Part shown: piece by piece, positions 13,701 to 26,156 of the stretch
Numbering within the stretch: position 1 is the first letter of the stretch
How the letters are laid out: each line of letters begins with the position of its first letter
DNA from: Pomacea canaliculata
Lineage: Eukaryota > Mollusca > Gastropoda > Architaenioglossa > Ampullariidae
NCBI RefSeq assembly: GCF_003073045.1
Contig: NC_037592.1
Span: 11,560,007-11,624,006 of the forward strand
Length of the DNA stretch: 64,000 nt
Reading direction: 5' to 3'
Notes under the pieces: generated by a model
Seen by the model: the letters and a program-made list of their open reading frames with translations, nothing else
Database searches by the model: none
What the model was told of the DNA's origin: nothing
Made by a program: the position numbers and the translations under genes

Positions 13701-15330
13701 AGTCTGGTAGCGCAAACCCTGTCACCAGTACAGCAGTGCTCTATGGTTCAGATTTCATTTTGCTTTCGCTTTTCTTTCTTTGCTTGTTAAACCTTTGTAT
13801 GCAACACGGAAATGATTTTTTTTCCTCAGGTTTCCCCATTTTCTCCCTAAGAGAGGGAAGAAAAGCGCGCAAACAAAACAAAAAACAAAAAGCAGTTACG
13901 AACATAGATACTTCCAGTATTTTTGAATGCTAACAGACTTCATTGTCACGCCTGAGAAGAAGCAAGGCATAAACGACAGCCAGTATTACTGAGCATGCGC
14001 CATTAATTTCCTTTCTTCGCGAGGTATTGTATTTATTCTGGCTGGTGGATGACCGGCGATTAAACAACGGTAGAGGTCACAGGACCTAAGCCAATTATCT
14101 TCGAGCCTAAGCTGCTGTGACCAGTCTCCTAAAATGTTTTCATAGGGTGCGCTGAAGAGCTAAAAGTTTTCTTTACTTGTCTGACATTGGTGTTGTCTTC
14201 ATTCGTAGACCCTCAGATATTAGTTTTGACCTGGAAAGTTTTCTACAGAAAAGAAAGAGACAATACTTTCCTCTCAAATCTTTTTTTTTTTTTTTTTAAA
14301 TAACGAAAAGGCAGAGTACTTTCTTCGGGATATCTTCGCCTGTCGAGTCTCAGACTCTCGGCGCTGCAGGCGCTCGATCACATGTTGGGGGAGGGTCGGA
14401 ATGGAACCTGTTGCACTCGCCGAGCCGTGACAACAATGCATTAGCTGCTTCGCCGGCGAGGCAAAGCGAATTTTACCGACAGCTCTAACGCGCGAGAAAG
14501 TGTTCCTAACAGAAGACACCTGCTGTTCGAAGAAAAATACCTCGCCAGACTCAGTGGCGATCGGGGCTGTCTCGCTGTGACGCTGAACGGAGACCCACAG
14601 CAGGATGACAAAAGGGGTCTGATGGATCTCGCTCTCCGCAAACACCCACCCAATCCCTCACTCCCAATACCCCTCTCCCCTTTCTTTTCTAGTAGCGGAT
14701 GGGGAAAGGGGAAGAAAGGGGAAGCATAGACCCCTCCTGACGTTCTTTTACACATCCATCGTTGGCAGATCGCCCGGCCTTTTCCCCATGTTAAATGTGC
14801 CTGTATGAGGCTGCCTTTTCATGTCTTCTGGGACACACTTTCTTCCTTTTTGCCGCTGATAAGTTCCAGTCAAGAGCCTGTCGCTGGAGGCTTCTTTCCG
14901 CTAAGCCTGGACGGATGTCATCGCTGTATTACCGTGATGCCCATATTATCCTCTTTCTGTGCGCAGGTGACAATGCAGATGCTAATGTAAACGGCTTGAA
15001 TCTCCCCTCATCAAATAAGTGTAATACGCTCGGCTTTTGAGAATAATATCCTTGGTACAAAACTGTAAGGTCATTCGTTTGGGGAAATAACTAAGTCGAT
15101 TGCTCTCTGATAAACCTTTAAAATGGTTGAGTCATGAACTGACAATTCACCAACAAATTTTAGTGTAAAAGTGGTGCGTGACTAGGAAGTTATGCCGTTT
15201 AGAAATACTCAGAATCTATGAAGTAAATGTAATTTGATTGTTGGGATAGCGACATGCCACAGCTCCTCATGCAAATTCATTTTTAAAAAAAAAACAGCGT
15301 TATATTTGTGTCCTTTACATTGTTGACTGC
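10720..15330. other. Gene-poor spacer
   Basis: No exon chain could be built. The stretch has pyrimidine-rich DNA at 12340-12410, G-rich DNA at 12855-12900, a CT microsatellite at about 13446-13463, poly-T at 14280-14297, and an adjoining C-rich/G-rich pair at 14640-14735. An open frame at 10978-11178 (minus) ends at a plausible donor, but nothing recognisable is encoded. Leader exons or non-coding transcripts could lie here unseen. Confidence 0.4.
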
Positions 15331-15334
15331 ACAT

Positions 15335-16320
15335 CTCTTTTGCTACAATAGGGGTCGAGCGCTTGGATGATGGCAACCAAGACACATCAACAGATTCTGG
15401 ACAAAGTTCAGAATCAAGCACTAAGAATAATTACTGGAGCTATGAAAACAACACCAATAGAAAACAATGAAGTGGATATCAGCAATCGCTCCCCTCAGCA
15501 AAAGGAAGAGAGTGCAAAGCACTTGTACAAGCCACCAAGTACAAGCACAGCACATGCCATCTAAGGAATGGAAGACAAACACAACTATCTTCAGGCAGGC
15601 TCAAAAGAACAAGCATCGTAAAAGACACACAGGCACTACAGAGACAACACCGGAAACAACTGTCTGCAGAAATAGAGAACCAGGTCCCCTCTACCGATCC
15701 TCCTCCATGGGGGAGACAGAGAGAGAAAATGAGAGAATCTCCTTATCATCTGCACGACAATTCAGTATTTCACGTGGTATTCCTAACCCTGTTTGCCCTA
15801 CAAGCCGTTCGCAATAACCAGCTACCTAAGAGAATACCAATTGCCTAAAAACAGTATTGCAGTGAATACCCTCACACTGTGATCTTGAAGGCAATGAGCA
15901 GGCTGACAATGGCAAAATTAGGAGCGGAAGCCAGGCAAGATGAAAATAAGTCAGCCTAGCAGAGATGAAGATTATCATTAAGGCTGTGCACAGACCACCC
16001 AAGCCACCAGACAGTTGCCACTGTTGTCAAGATCAGACCAGGTGATTTTTCCGCATCGAGACAGGGGACAGCAGACTAAATTCCCATCTTTACTGCAAGC
16101 TCTACCTGGGCTCATCCTCAGTGTGCTCCTGTGGAGAAGCAGAACAAACCATGGAGCATATCCTACAGGAGTGTAGTCTCCTCCAGGAACTGAGGTCGCC
16201 GCCCATGCCCCTGTACACCAAGATGTATGGACATGTGGATGACTGGTAAATGACTGCCAGTTTTATCTCGAAAGCTGACTCTCTAAGTGTGACAAAAATA
16301 GGCGAACGAGAACAACAACA
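15335..16320 (+). mobile_element. LINE 3' end, jockey/I-like, decayed and 5'-truncated
   Basis: Several frames together read like the C-terminal part of a non-LTR retrotransposon ORF2. Near 15360-15470 stands WMMATKTHQQILDKVQNQAL followed by RIITGAMKTTPI, a typical stretch after the reverse-transcriptase core. Near 16100-16190 there is a zinc-knuckle-like CSCGEAEQTMEHILQEC with its usual leucine-rich continuation. The segment ends about 16320 after ASFISKADSLS and a short CAACAA tail. The reading frame is broken repeatedly between these blocks, so it is an inactive fossil. The clade call rests on motif memory only. Confidence 0.7.
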
Positions 16321-16329
16321 TCTGTTTTG

Positions 16330-19000
16330 TTACGATCTGCTTATGTGTCCATGATGGCCTAACGCCAGCTGACGCTGAATGATTAAGAAAAATGAAACGA
16401 GGTCGAGCGGTAAGCAGATTTCCTGCACCTCCTCAACATCAGCAACAGCTGCAACAATAGTAGCTACGGCCAAAGGTGGGGATGGATGAATATGGAAAAC
16501 AATTTACACGAATAATCTGCTATGGCTTGGATGATTTATACGTTAAAGATCTAGTGAGGAGCATGGTTTTTTCATGACTATAAAGATCAGCGTAAGATAC
16601 TACTTCACAACATTAGGGTGACTATCCCTTTCCTACTTACATTTCAAATTACAAGCCTCTACACTCGGGGTCATTTTGGTCCTATTGCACCTGATTAACA
16701 TATAATCCTAGCTCTCCCATTGGATGAGGCCTTCAAAATGTAAATGTATCCTATATCTTAATGTCTGTATCTTTGACCTTTTTCTTTGCATGATGATTTT
16801 TTAAAAGCGTGTATCCCGAGAACGGAAGTATTCATCCAGATTTTTTGAAATAGTATCTTGTACTGATCTTAAAACCTAGGATTTACAATAATAACAACTA
16901 AACTGCATCCCAGAAATGTATCCTTTTCGATAGAATTTGAACTATCCCCTGGCTATTTTGTTTCTTACTGTGAAAATAGAAATCGCAAGCTAACACACAT
17001 ATCTGCTCGGTAACGTCTAGCTGTTGTTGGCAGTGACAAGTCTGAGCAGACGCTGACACATAAATTTGGCGAAAGCAGAATTAAGAATAAAAGTCCAACA
17101 TGAACGGTTTGCGTTTTTTTTTTTTCAGATATCAGTAGATAAAGGCGATATAAAACTAACCTGTAAATTGTAACCATCCTATGTTGATAGTTGTATATAT
17201 ATATAGCTTCATTAAACTATCCTGTACAAATCATTCTTCTTTTAGGTCACTTCCTGAAATGGACTAACAAGGACCGTTATACACTGTCTACGGTGGACAA
17301 TCCAGCTTCCTGTTGACTTGCGTCGTACCCGGTCCGAACCGTCTGCGTCTCCTGTGTCCAGACCGGATGGCTAATGGCTTCACGCAGTGAAGCAGATAAA
17401 GGATGGACTGGCTGCTCGTCTAGCATGGGTCCGATTGACCAGTATGGAGCTTGATGGAGAGGTGTGGCGTTAAAAACCAGTAGAATGATGGTTGCCTGTT
17501 CAGACGTAAGTTATCAGCAAATGATATGGATTTTGTCTACAATAGAGTGGGTGCTGTAGCAGCACTTGTGTTTTGTTGCTTCGTTATCACTTCCTTCAAA
17601 TTATGAACCTGTTCTGTTGCTTCATCATAAATCTTTCTCTTGCCAGCTTATCTGCTATTGTCTAGTGTGTTGCAGGTCCGAGAGAGGAAAGAGCCACAGT
17701 GAAGTAACTGCGCAGTCTCGAGAATAGGACTATCTGGGCTTTTTAACAGTGAAAAAAAAAAAACCTGAAAAGTTTACTACTTACCTTGCACAGCCCGCTC
17801 TTTCTTAACATCTTTAGTTCATGGACATTTATTTTTACTATTAGTCTTTGAGAAATCTTTTCAAGACATCATTAGTCAAAGAAATTAGACGGACTCTCGT
17901 AACCGTAACTACAGTTTTTGTTAGGTGGTTTGTTTCTTTCTACCCTCTCTACCCTGGCTGTCTTCCGATTCTGCACTGCTTCTTATTTTATTATTCTCTT
18001 CTCTCAGCGCATACTTGACAATCAGTAGTAGTTTTTAGAACTTGAATAAAGGGACTGTCGGAACACAAAAGGAAAACTCCACAACGTTGTCAGCTACTGT
18101 GAAATATCCTCTAGTGAGCTTAAAACAGACAAAAGATACCCCTTCGATTTAGATATTGGTTATTTAGCAAGAGATTTCACTCGTTTGCCTTCGCCAACGT
18201 TTACTGTATCGTGCAAAGACTGACATAGAAGGCATGGAGTATTTAAAATGGCTCGTGGCATAATGTGGTAACTTAAATGGGGAAGTAACAATCTCCCCAA
18301 TTAGGGTCTAGGGTGGCTTGTTGACAAGCCTGAGGGCCCTTATGCAAGAAAGGAGGGAGTATGTGCAAGTGTAGAGGTGTTGTAGATGCTCTGAGGACCT
18401 ACAAGCCAAAAAAAAACAACAGGAATACAGACAATAAAAAGACTCGTCCAAGGGGAACTCCGTGCTAAGCGTACTTCCACTATTCCAGTATTATCTTTTT
18501 CTAAATCAACCATTTACTCACATGCGCGTCAACTTAACCATGATGTTAAACCTATTCTTGTATTTGTAGGTCCAAGATGGTGGGTTGGTGGAGACCAATA
18601 CTTCAGCCGACATCCACGGCACTCTGATGATTTTCTCTCGAAACTGTTGCTCCACCTGTCTGTCGTTCTTCCCGCCAGTTGCTTCGGCCACTCTGGCGTC
18701 GTGCGAGAAGTGTCCTTCTGCTTCTCCGTTCCCTATTTTACTTTACACGTTCGCAATGACACATACACCGAAAGATGCCATTAGTGTCACTCACCAACCA
18801 TCAAGTAGCCAACATCGACAGTGTTCACGTTTTTTGCTAAAAACCAGGAATACTGCAACAAATAATCAGAGTTAATTTAATGTACATTAAACAATTTTCA
18901 TTGTGAGAAAGGTGTTATAAAGTAATTTTTTAAGAGTAATATTTTTGTGATGATGGTGTTCATCTCCTTTTCTTATCTGGATTACCCTCCACAACCCTCT
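16330..19000. other. Gene-poor spacer
   Basis: No exon chain, transposon end or RNA gene was recognised. A plausible acceptor precedes an open stretch at 18585-18875, but the translation is unlike any family I know and no matching donor partner was found. A short AT microsatellite (about 17195) and an A run (17751) are the only simple repeats. Confidence 0.3.
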
Positions 19001-19034
19001 AAGAAGTCGGGAACCCATTCAATTAAAAAAATTT

Positions 19035-19098
19035 AAAAAATACGGTGTGCCTCCCGAGTATCGAACCCGCTACTGAGCTATGAGTTCCTCTCGATTTG
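19035..19098 (-). repeat. tRNA-like relic (A box next to B box), possible SINE head
   Basis: On the minus strand ATAGCTCAGTAG resembles a tRNA D-arm (A box). It is followed almost at once by GGGTTCGATACTCGG, close to a T-arm (B box), then a short pairing tail. The anticodon arm between them is missing, so it is not a working tRNA. It could be a deleted tRNA pseudogene or a SINE head. Confidence 0.3.
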
Positions 19099-19859
19099 AT
19101 TCGATTCACAATATGTATCGAAAACGATCAAATGTCTTTACAGTTGTTCTTTTATGTTGTATACCAACTTCTAATCGCCTAAACGCATCGAAAAGGAAGA
19201 TAAGTATCGGGACAGAGATTTCATTTTAAGCCACCCAAACCGACTACTGTATCTCAGTAAACTTGCACAATCCATAATGAAATCCCTCAATTTTCCACAG
19301 GTCAGTGTTAAAGGCACGGTTGACAGGTCATGGCTACCCTCGGTCAGCTAGTAACACAAAGGGTCATATCACAGACTGGTAACTAGCCGTGGTTTCTGGC
19401 GTCTCTCTACTGATTGTCACCGCGTATAATTCGCGCAGAGCACCTCAAAGGAATGGGAAAGGCGATAGACGGCGCTAAGCTTTTGTAATGAAGCTGGAGA
19501 TAAAAACTCTAGCGGTGTCAGTCGCAACGCAACTGTCGCACTCCGCACTCCCTGTCTCTATTTAGCTCTCAGTCACTCTCTCAAATTACAACCTTGTCTA
19601 AGTTTGCTCTGCCTAGCAGACCAGAGGTGAGATGTAATTTGCTCCGCGTAGTAGACTTTTTCCCCTTTTCTTTATAGCCACGAGCGCCATCTGAAACCTG
19701 AAGAGCGCTAGTAAATCGCTTATTCTCAAGACCTTTCAAATCCAGCATCAATCTGGTCAGAACAGTCATACCCAGGAGCCGACATAGGTAGTGACCATAA
19801 CACTGTCCTAACGAGTTGAAAATGAAGCATTTCTACCCCCCAGAAAAAGCACAGAAGAA

Positions 19860-20138
19860 AAACAAATCTCTTTGATTATTTAGAGAAGCTGCAAGACCGA
19901 GACGTTGCCGAAATCTTCTAGGCCCAAGCTGGAGGTAAATTCTTCACCATGAACATGTGGGCTGTGATGTAGATCCTCTCTGGAAACATCGAGGTGCTAC
20001 TTTCAACAGCCCAAGCTCTCTCAGGGGGGACAAATGAAAAAGAAGAAACAACCCTCGGTCACAAATGACATTCTTGATTTCTGTCACCAAATGAGGACCT
20101 CAAAGAAAGAAAAAAGCAACCCCAGACCAGCTTCCAAA
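19860..20138 (+). mobile_element. LINE ORF2 fragment, RTE-like (5' part of an interrupted copy)
   Basis: The translation reads DYLEKLQDRDVAEIF, then AQAGGKFFTMNMWAV, NIEVLLSTAQALSGG and PSVTNDILDFCHQMR. This matches the linker between endonuclease and reverse transcriptase in RTE-like LINE ORF2 proteins common in molluscs. The frame is decayed. The copy is interrupted by a DNA transposon beginning at 20141 and resumes after 21014. Confidence 0.65.
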
Positions 20139-20140
20139 TA

Positions 20141-21012
20141 CAGTGGAACCTCGGTTAGCGAACACCTCGGATAGCGAATTTTTCGGTTAACGAACAAAAA
20201 ATTTCGCTAAAATTTGTCTCGGATAGCGAACAAAATTTCGGATAACGAACAAAAATTTCGTTAAAAATTTGTCTCCGATAGGAACAAATTTCGGATAACG
20301 AACAGCCACGTGAACCACACGCGACCGACCAGCATGTCATCATTCGCGCTCGAGACAGTTACGATCGGTCGTTCTTATCTATGCGCATCCTTCTTATTTA
20401 GTGATTGTTGTGCTTTATTTTAATAAGATATCCTCAATCATGGCTCCAAAAGATTAAGAGCAATTAATAGTAGTGGGTAATGAAAGGAAGCGGCCAACAA
20501 ATGAATTGAAAAGGAAATGATTTTAAAGTATGAAGCGGCATGCGTCTGTCGGATATGTGATGTATTACCGAAGAGTTTTACAAAAAAGACAGAAGGAGCA
20601 GACACTGGACAAGTTTTTTTTCTTCAACTCAAGCTACAGAAAAGGGAAGTCTCCCCGATTTATAATGTCACGTGTGCTCATGGAGAGGGGATTCAAAGCA
20701 GATAATATCCACCCCTTCCTCCCCACACTGTTTCCAACCACGCCGTCAAAACGGCAAGTTTTCTGTTTAAATGCTTTCGTTAATGTTTTTATGTTTATTT
20801 AACTCCATTTATATTGCATTATAACTGTTCTCATTAAAACAAATATACCTATCTATATATATAGCCTGTAACTTTCAAATAGCGAGTTAACAGGGCTGGG
20901 AACCATTAAATCTATTTTCCTTTATTTCTTATGGAAAATTGTTTCGGATAACGACATTTGGTTAACGACAGCTTTCCAGAACGGATTAAGTTCGTTAACC
21001 GAGGTTCCACTG
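20141..21012 (+). mobile_element. Tigger/pogo-like DNA transposon, internally deleted, 872 bp
   Basis: It starts CAGTGGAACCTCGGTTAGCG and ends with the inverted counterpart (TTAACCGAGGTTCCACTG), flanked by TA on both sides (20139-20140, 21013-21014), the Tc1/mariner-superfamily target duplication. Subterminal repeats of the GGATAGCGAAC/GGATAACGAAC type fill both ends. Inside, a frame near 20440 begins MAPKD and continues ELKRKMILKYEAA, like the start of the pogo/Tigger CENPB-type helix-turn-helix, and QTLDKFF near 20600 resembles the transposase C-terminus. The catalytic middle is missing, so this is a non-autonomous derivative. Confidence 0.8.
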
Positions 21013-21014
21013 TA

Positions 21015-21140
21015 CAAAATGAATTGCGACATCAGGAAGAGGGGTGAGGCAGCTAGAGAAAACTGGATCGAACACCAGTGTCTGACCATAGATAGGGCAA
21101 TGTCACGAAATGACAGCAAAAAAGACCTACCATGCACTTA
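21015..21140 (+). mobile_element. LINE ORF2 fragment, RTE-like (3' part of the interrupted copy)
   Basis: It reads MNCDIRKRGEAARENWIEHQ and then CLTIDRAMSRNDSKK, the expected continuation of the LINE segment ending at 20138. In related elements this is the AKENWI..QC.EIE...NNSKKAY stretch before the reverse-transcriptase core. The target TA of the Tigger-like insertion lies exactly at the break. Similarity fades after about 21140. Confidence 0.65.
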
Positions 21141-21679
21141 CTGGACCCTCACTGTGGGACTTGGACTCTGCTTGAGGAGGAGGACAAAGGCATTCAAGAC
21201 TAAAATGCCGCGGCGGAGAAGCGACCCATTTCGCAACAGTCAAGCAGCGCAAGCTAGTCTCGGTTGGTAATTTAATTAGCCGAGGACTACACTGTAAAAC
21301 CGCATTCATGGTACTTTAAAGGAAGTCGGGGTGAGGTGGGGGTGGGGTCAATGCCGAGTTTGACACTGGAATAACTGGTTTGAAAATATTAAGGAATGGT
21401 TTGGTCATTTTATGCCATCGCTCAAGAATGGCCCAAGTAGCGTGCTTTGTCACTTTGTCAGCCTCTATGTCCAGTTGTCCCTCTCCGCCCGCCCCACGAC
21501 CGCCAGACCAGCATGTACCAGTCAACGTATGAATGGATGAAATGAATGACTATCCTTATTGCGGTGAAGATAGTGACGCCAAGTGAGACTGTTATAGCGC
21601 AGCCAATCAGGTAAACGGGATCCAGGTATAAAGGAAAAAAAAGTGTGCCTACGAAGAGATCTGAACGCACGATAACCAA

Positions 21680-22014
21680 TCAAGCCAACAAGCGCGTTTA
21701 AATGTTACATCTTTAGACCGTCCCTGTCTTGACATGGGTTGAAATCTCGTCTTGGCCACGCTTTCTCTGCACGTGGCACCTGTTTTTATGACAGGCTGCT
21801 AAGCCGTGGTATAAGCTTAGTTGTTATCTTGGCGTTATTTCATGTCGTTGTCATTAACACCATTTCCTCAGCACTTCCCCCGCCACACTCACTTTTATCC
21901 CAATATGATGTCTGCGCTACGCACAGATTTGACAATCTGTTCTGCAGGCATCACCCCAAAGTGTACATTCACCGCAAGGTGGTAGCACTTTCCTTCAAAT
22001 AACCAAAGCAACAA
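21680..22014 (+). repeat. tRNA-derived SINE, copy 1
   Basis: It contains a B-box-like GGGTTGAAATCTCGTCTTGG and ends with GCAAGGTGGTAGCACTTTCC plus TTCAAATAACCAAAGCAAC. A second copy at 34975-35220 has the same blocks in the same order (GGTTCAGATCTCATCTTGAG, then CAAGGTTGAAGCACTTTCCT and an AAATAAAGCAGCCAAC tail). Shared head and tail with a diverged middle fit a SINE family. The 5' boundary is approximate. Confidence 0.55.
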
Positions 22015-22341
22015 TTGGTATAAATGGTATAAATCATAGAAATTGAACGTTACAATATTTGAGCCATGAAAAAAACTGAAAGAATTAGTATAAACATTTT
22101 CTTTTATTTATTTCCAATTCTGACGGTCTTTACATTTGATAAAAGCAAATTTTTCAAAATATGTGCTGCAGTAGATATTATATCGTTATTTTCGTTTCAC
22201 TCCCCTTCCTACTCAATCCTCGACCCTCATAATATCGATTGATTTACCACGTAACTTGTGACACGTGGCATACTCTAGAAAAGACAACTCGTTCAGCCTG
22301 CGCGCTGTTTCCTTACACTTATCGCCCCTGACGCAGGCAAG

Positions 22342-25300
22342 ATGGACACGAAAGAAGCAGAGATCCTTTTATACTTTCGCGAAAATGTTGCCGATTTAAA
22401 AATCCTTGGAAAACCATGGGGACTTACTGACGATGACATCAACACTTGTATTGAGAATGCTATGGCAGCAGACATAGGACAGATCACCCCGAAAAGCACT
22501 TCCATTCGCGTCAAGTTTGTTGGTCGCAGGTTATGGATGATGATGAGATCATACATCTTTGAAATTTGCTGCTGGCATTTGCATGCCAGCTCATCATGGT
22601 CGTTTACAATCGTATTGAAGAACGAGAAAAGTTAGAACGCCTGGCTCAATTAACTCTCCGACTGTCTGTACTATGTGTTTTTTATAGCTCTTGTCGCTCT
22701 TCCTGCTCATGGACTCGTCCCCGATGTGTACACACCGGTATCCTGTTTAAAGGGAAATGCTACTAATGGCAATCTTTTCGAATTAAAGCAGGTTACTTAT
22801 TAGTTTTACATTTGCACTGATTTTAAAATGATACCGGCTTTAAAGATTGTATTTATGTTAAAAACTGCAGGCTTGTGTGTTGGTGAGCGACGGAGACTTT
22901 GAAAAATTGGAATAAGAACATGAAAAATACCCACAAACAAGATCGTTTAGGCTTTGTAAAAGTGGGAGTAGGAGTAGTATTGTTAAATATTTTTTTAGAC
23001 TTAGTTGCAGACTCAACTCCTTGAAAGTAGTCAGGATATCAATAGGAGATTTTCGTGATTTCTTATTGATGGATCAGGTGCTATTATTTGGAAGGTTGCT
23101 GTGGTTTGGGACAAATCTTTAGTTGACTGGTCAAATGACCAGAAGATGTGTACTTGTACAGCATGTAAAATGTCAGTCCATATTTGAAGAGATTTACAGT
23201 GGTTACTCAAAGGCTGCACTCTGTTCGTTGTTTTTACATGGAGCACTGTTGTTTCAGTATAGTTTCGTTTTACACAAATAATGAAAAAAAAAAATATGTT
23301 TAACTATAACTGATTTGAAATGTTCTAATTAGAAAATAGTATGGTGGACAAGAAACTGAGGTTCTTTGCATAACTCTGCAATAAAACCTGATTGTGGTGG
23401 TTCATCCCCTCACTACCGTTCATTTTTGCTTTGGTTAACATCTCTCCCAGACCATCTGGAATCCTGGTGTAATCATTGACACATCTTTATATTTTGAATT
23501 TTACATCAGTGCAGTCTGTAAGTCCATCTTCCTAAAGCTTCACAGATAAAACTCAGTAATGCCATTTGTACTGTCTTCCAAAAAAAGGCAGACCATGCTA
23601 TAATCCTCCTCTCTGAGCTTCACTGGCTGCATTAATAAACAAGGTCCCCACCACAGCATGCTATCATTGTACTCACAGCCTTACCCCAGCATACTTAGCT
23701 ACTGGTGCCTCACCATTTAAGTTGGTCTGTTAGGTCTTCTTGTGTTGTCCTCCCATCTGTGACATGCTTCAGACGTAAGAAATTCGGCAGGCACTCTTTT
23801 ACATCGCAGGCCCCACAGTTTTGCATTCCCAAGCCCTTTTTCGTCAAACTGTATCTACATTCAAAGCCTTCGAATCTGGCCTTACAATTCATCTATTAAA
23901 ACTATTTTGCATAATTAAGCGAACTGTTCTGCTTACTCTTCTGTTCGTCATCCATGTACTTTTGCATGTTTTTTCATGGTGTCTTTTCTTTGCTGATGCT
24001 TATGTTTCTTGTTTGGTTGACTGTTCATTTGTAGTCTTTTGTGCATAGAGCATTAAGCTTACATCTACACAGGGAAATGTGTTTTACAAATTCAATTATC
24101 TCAAAAATAGATGGGGGCTGTTAACTTAAATATTCTCTTTTACATGACATTGTTGGTATTTTTATAAGTAAAAATGATTATGAAGCTGTTGCCAACAGAT
24201 AATAGAACCTGAAAATGAATCTTTCTTGTATATGAAGACTAGATGGTCCTTGGAAGCTTACAGTGATGCATTGCATAAACTGGTTTTTGTTTTGTTTACC
24301 TCCGAAATTGCATTCCAAGATTTTGGTCATATTGTTTTTATGTTTTATGCTAGCATCATCATTTTGATCATTCTTGCTTCTTCAGGCAAACTGAAAGACA
24401 GTTAAAATGACAACTATGGAAAGTTTAATATTCATGATCTACAGCTTATTAAAAATAACAGAGAAATAAAGTCGCTTATCTGTTGTCAGTCTCAAGTCTC
24501 ATTATCAGCGATGCCAGTTATATGTCGTTTCATTTGTGTAGAAAAAGGGTGAAATAGTTAGTCTGGAGAATCTGCAGAGCATTTTGTCATCAAACCTCAT
24601 AAGCAAGAAACCTATTCCTGGTGTGGAATCAAACCTTGAATGGCCTTCACAGGTGGCACACCTCACTGATGAAAGGTTGTCAGCAGCTTTGGCACAAAAC
24701 TCCTTTTTTCATCTCAAATGGTATGACAAAGTCGGAGAACAAATGCTAATGTTATGTACTTGAAAACTATCAACAGTCTTAAGTAATAATCGCAGGCATC
24801 TTAAATATTTAATCAATTAAATCCTTCTGTACATAAGTACATGCATAATACTGCTTCAGCTAAAAGTAGTATATCTCAGGGAAGAAATACTAGAAACATT
24901 TGTAGTAAAAATGCTATGGCAATGATGGATAAAGCTATGATTGTGGAATCTCTTTGATGAATTTTAAAATGACCATGAAGTAATTCACACTTGTTTGCAG
25001 TCGGCAAAGTACAAGAATTAAATCTGTCATAGTACTGCTGACAGAGAACTGTGGTCTAGTTTGTAATTTTAAACTATATTGCCGGATGCTTTGTGTTATC
25101 CTACATTTGTTTAAACTAAACAGGGTGTCAAAACATCCATCTACAAGTCAACTTATGAGAAAACTATTCCCAAAGCCAAAAATCTTTGGACCAGATGTTG
25201 AAATATCTTTGAAAAAATATGTATTCCTTGAGGGACCAAAATCCAGAGTGAATCCATTAGTAAGTTAAAAATTTATTACTTCTTAAACAAGTATGAAAAT

Positions 25301-26156
25301 GCTAGAGCATCTTCTTGTGGTACAAACAAGTATTTTTCCTGTAACATTTCTTAATTTGTGTACATTTTTTATTTTCTGCTTCTTCAACAATTTAAATCTT
25401 TACTTCAGTGAATACTATAAAATAATCTGTTGATTTCCATAATTTTGCTGAACTGCAAGAAGTTTAAAGGAATGTTTTGCTGTCACGTCAGAATGCCTTC
25501 TTTGAGATGCCCTTCAGTTGGTATGTGCAAGGATGGGGATCCAGGAAGGCTGTGCTGACCCCTCTTAAAAGGTGCCTTGAAACCTGCCAGAAACTTGAGG
25601 TCATTTTGCACAAAGGAGATGTGTGTAAGTTTATAAATCAACTAGGAGGACTGCACATCATAAATCTTTGATAAAATCTTAAGGACTAGGGATAATAATA
25701 TTTGACTATTTAATATTTGCTCAAATGAAATTAATGGAAAACCTCTGTATCAATGACGATCATGCATGCATCGTGCAGTTTCTATTGTTTATTCACCAGT
25801 TTAGTGTATTGCAGTGACCATAATGCTCCTTGAAACTTCTGCAAACTTGAAATTAAGCTCCATGTTGTTGGAAGATCAGAATTCTTGTGTCACAAAATTG
25901 AGAAGTAATATTGCTATTCTTAGGAATTTCAAAATGATCTATCTATTTAGACCTTCATTTTTTTCTTCAAGTCATAAAACTTTTAAAATGCAAGTAGCAA
26001 CTTGCATATTTTTTCATACTCTGTCAGTGCTGTCTTAGTTTAATGCAGAATACATGTTTTTCAGTGACATTCAACAATAACTTCTATGAAGTTGAAATGC
26101 ATCCAGAAGGAGACGATATCAGCATCAGTTTTCTGGGCTATTTTTTGCCAAAATAA
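22342..26156 (+). CDS. Unrecognised conserved-looking protein, five exons, about 288 aa
   Basis: Exons by splice signal and phase: 22342-22667, 24542-24720, 25124-25259, 25492-25624, 26065-26156. The start MDTKEAEILLYF follows a CpG-containing upstream region; the stop TAA is 26154-26156, ending FLGYFLPK. Exons 2-5 join in frame (LKW|VSKHP, NPL|NAFFE, KGDV|LTFNNN), which argues strongly for a real gene. Exon 1 needs one frame change near 22560-22575, between RRLWMMMRSYIF and LLLAFACQLIMVVYN, as if one base were missing; with it the total is divisible by three. The only feature seen is a hydrophobic stretch (LLLAFACQLIMVVY), which may be a buried helix rather than a membrane segment. Charged helices follow, then a mixed C-terminal half rich in Trp and aromatic residues. 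I recognise no domain and assign no function. Intron 1 carries a LINE 3' end. Confidence 0.6.
23470..23905 (+). mobile_element. LINE 3' end, CR1/L2-like, decayed
   Basis: Broken frames read KADHAIILLSELHWLP, then LSLCTHSLTPAYLATGA, QALFYIAGPTVLHSQALF and STFKAFESGLTIHLLK. This follows the C-terminus shared by many CR1/L2-type ORF2 proteins (SLHWLPV..R..YK, then SF...AP..WNSLP, ending FK..LKTHLF). It sits in intron 1 of the unrecognised gene, in the same orientation. Confidence 0.55.
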
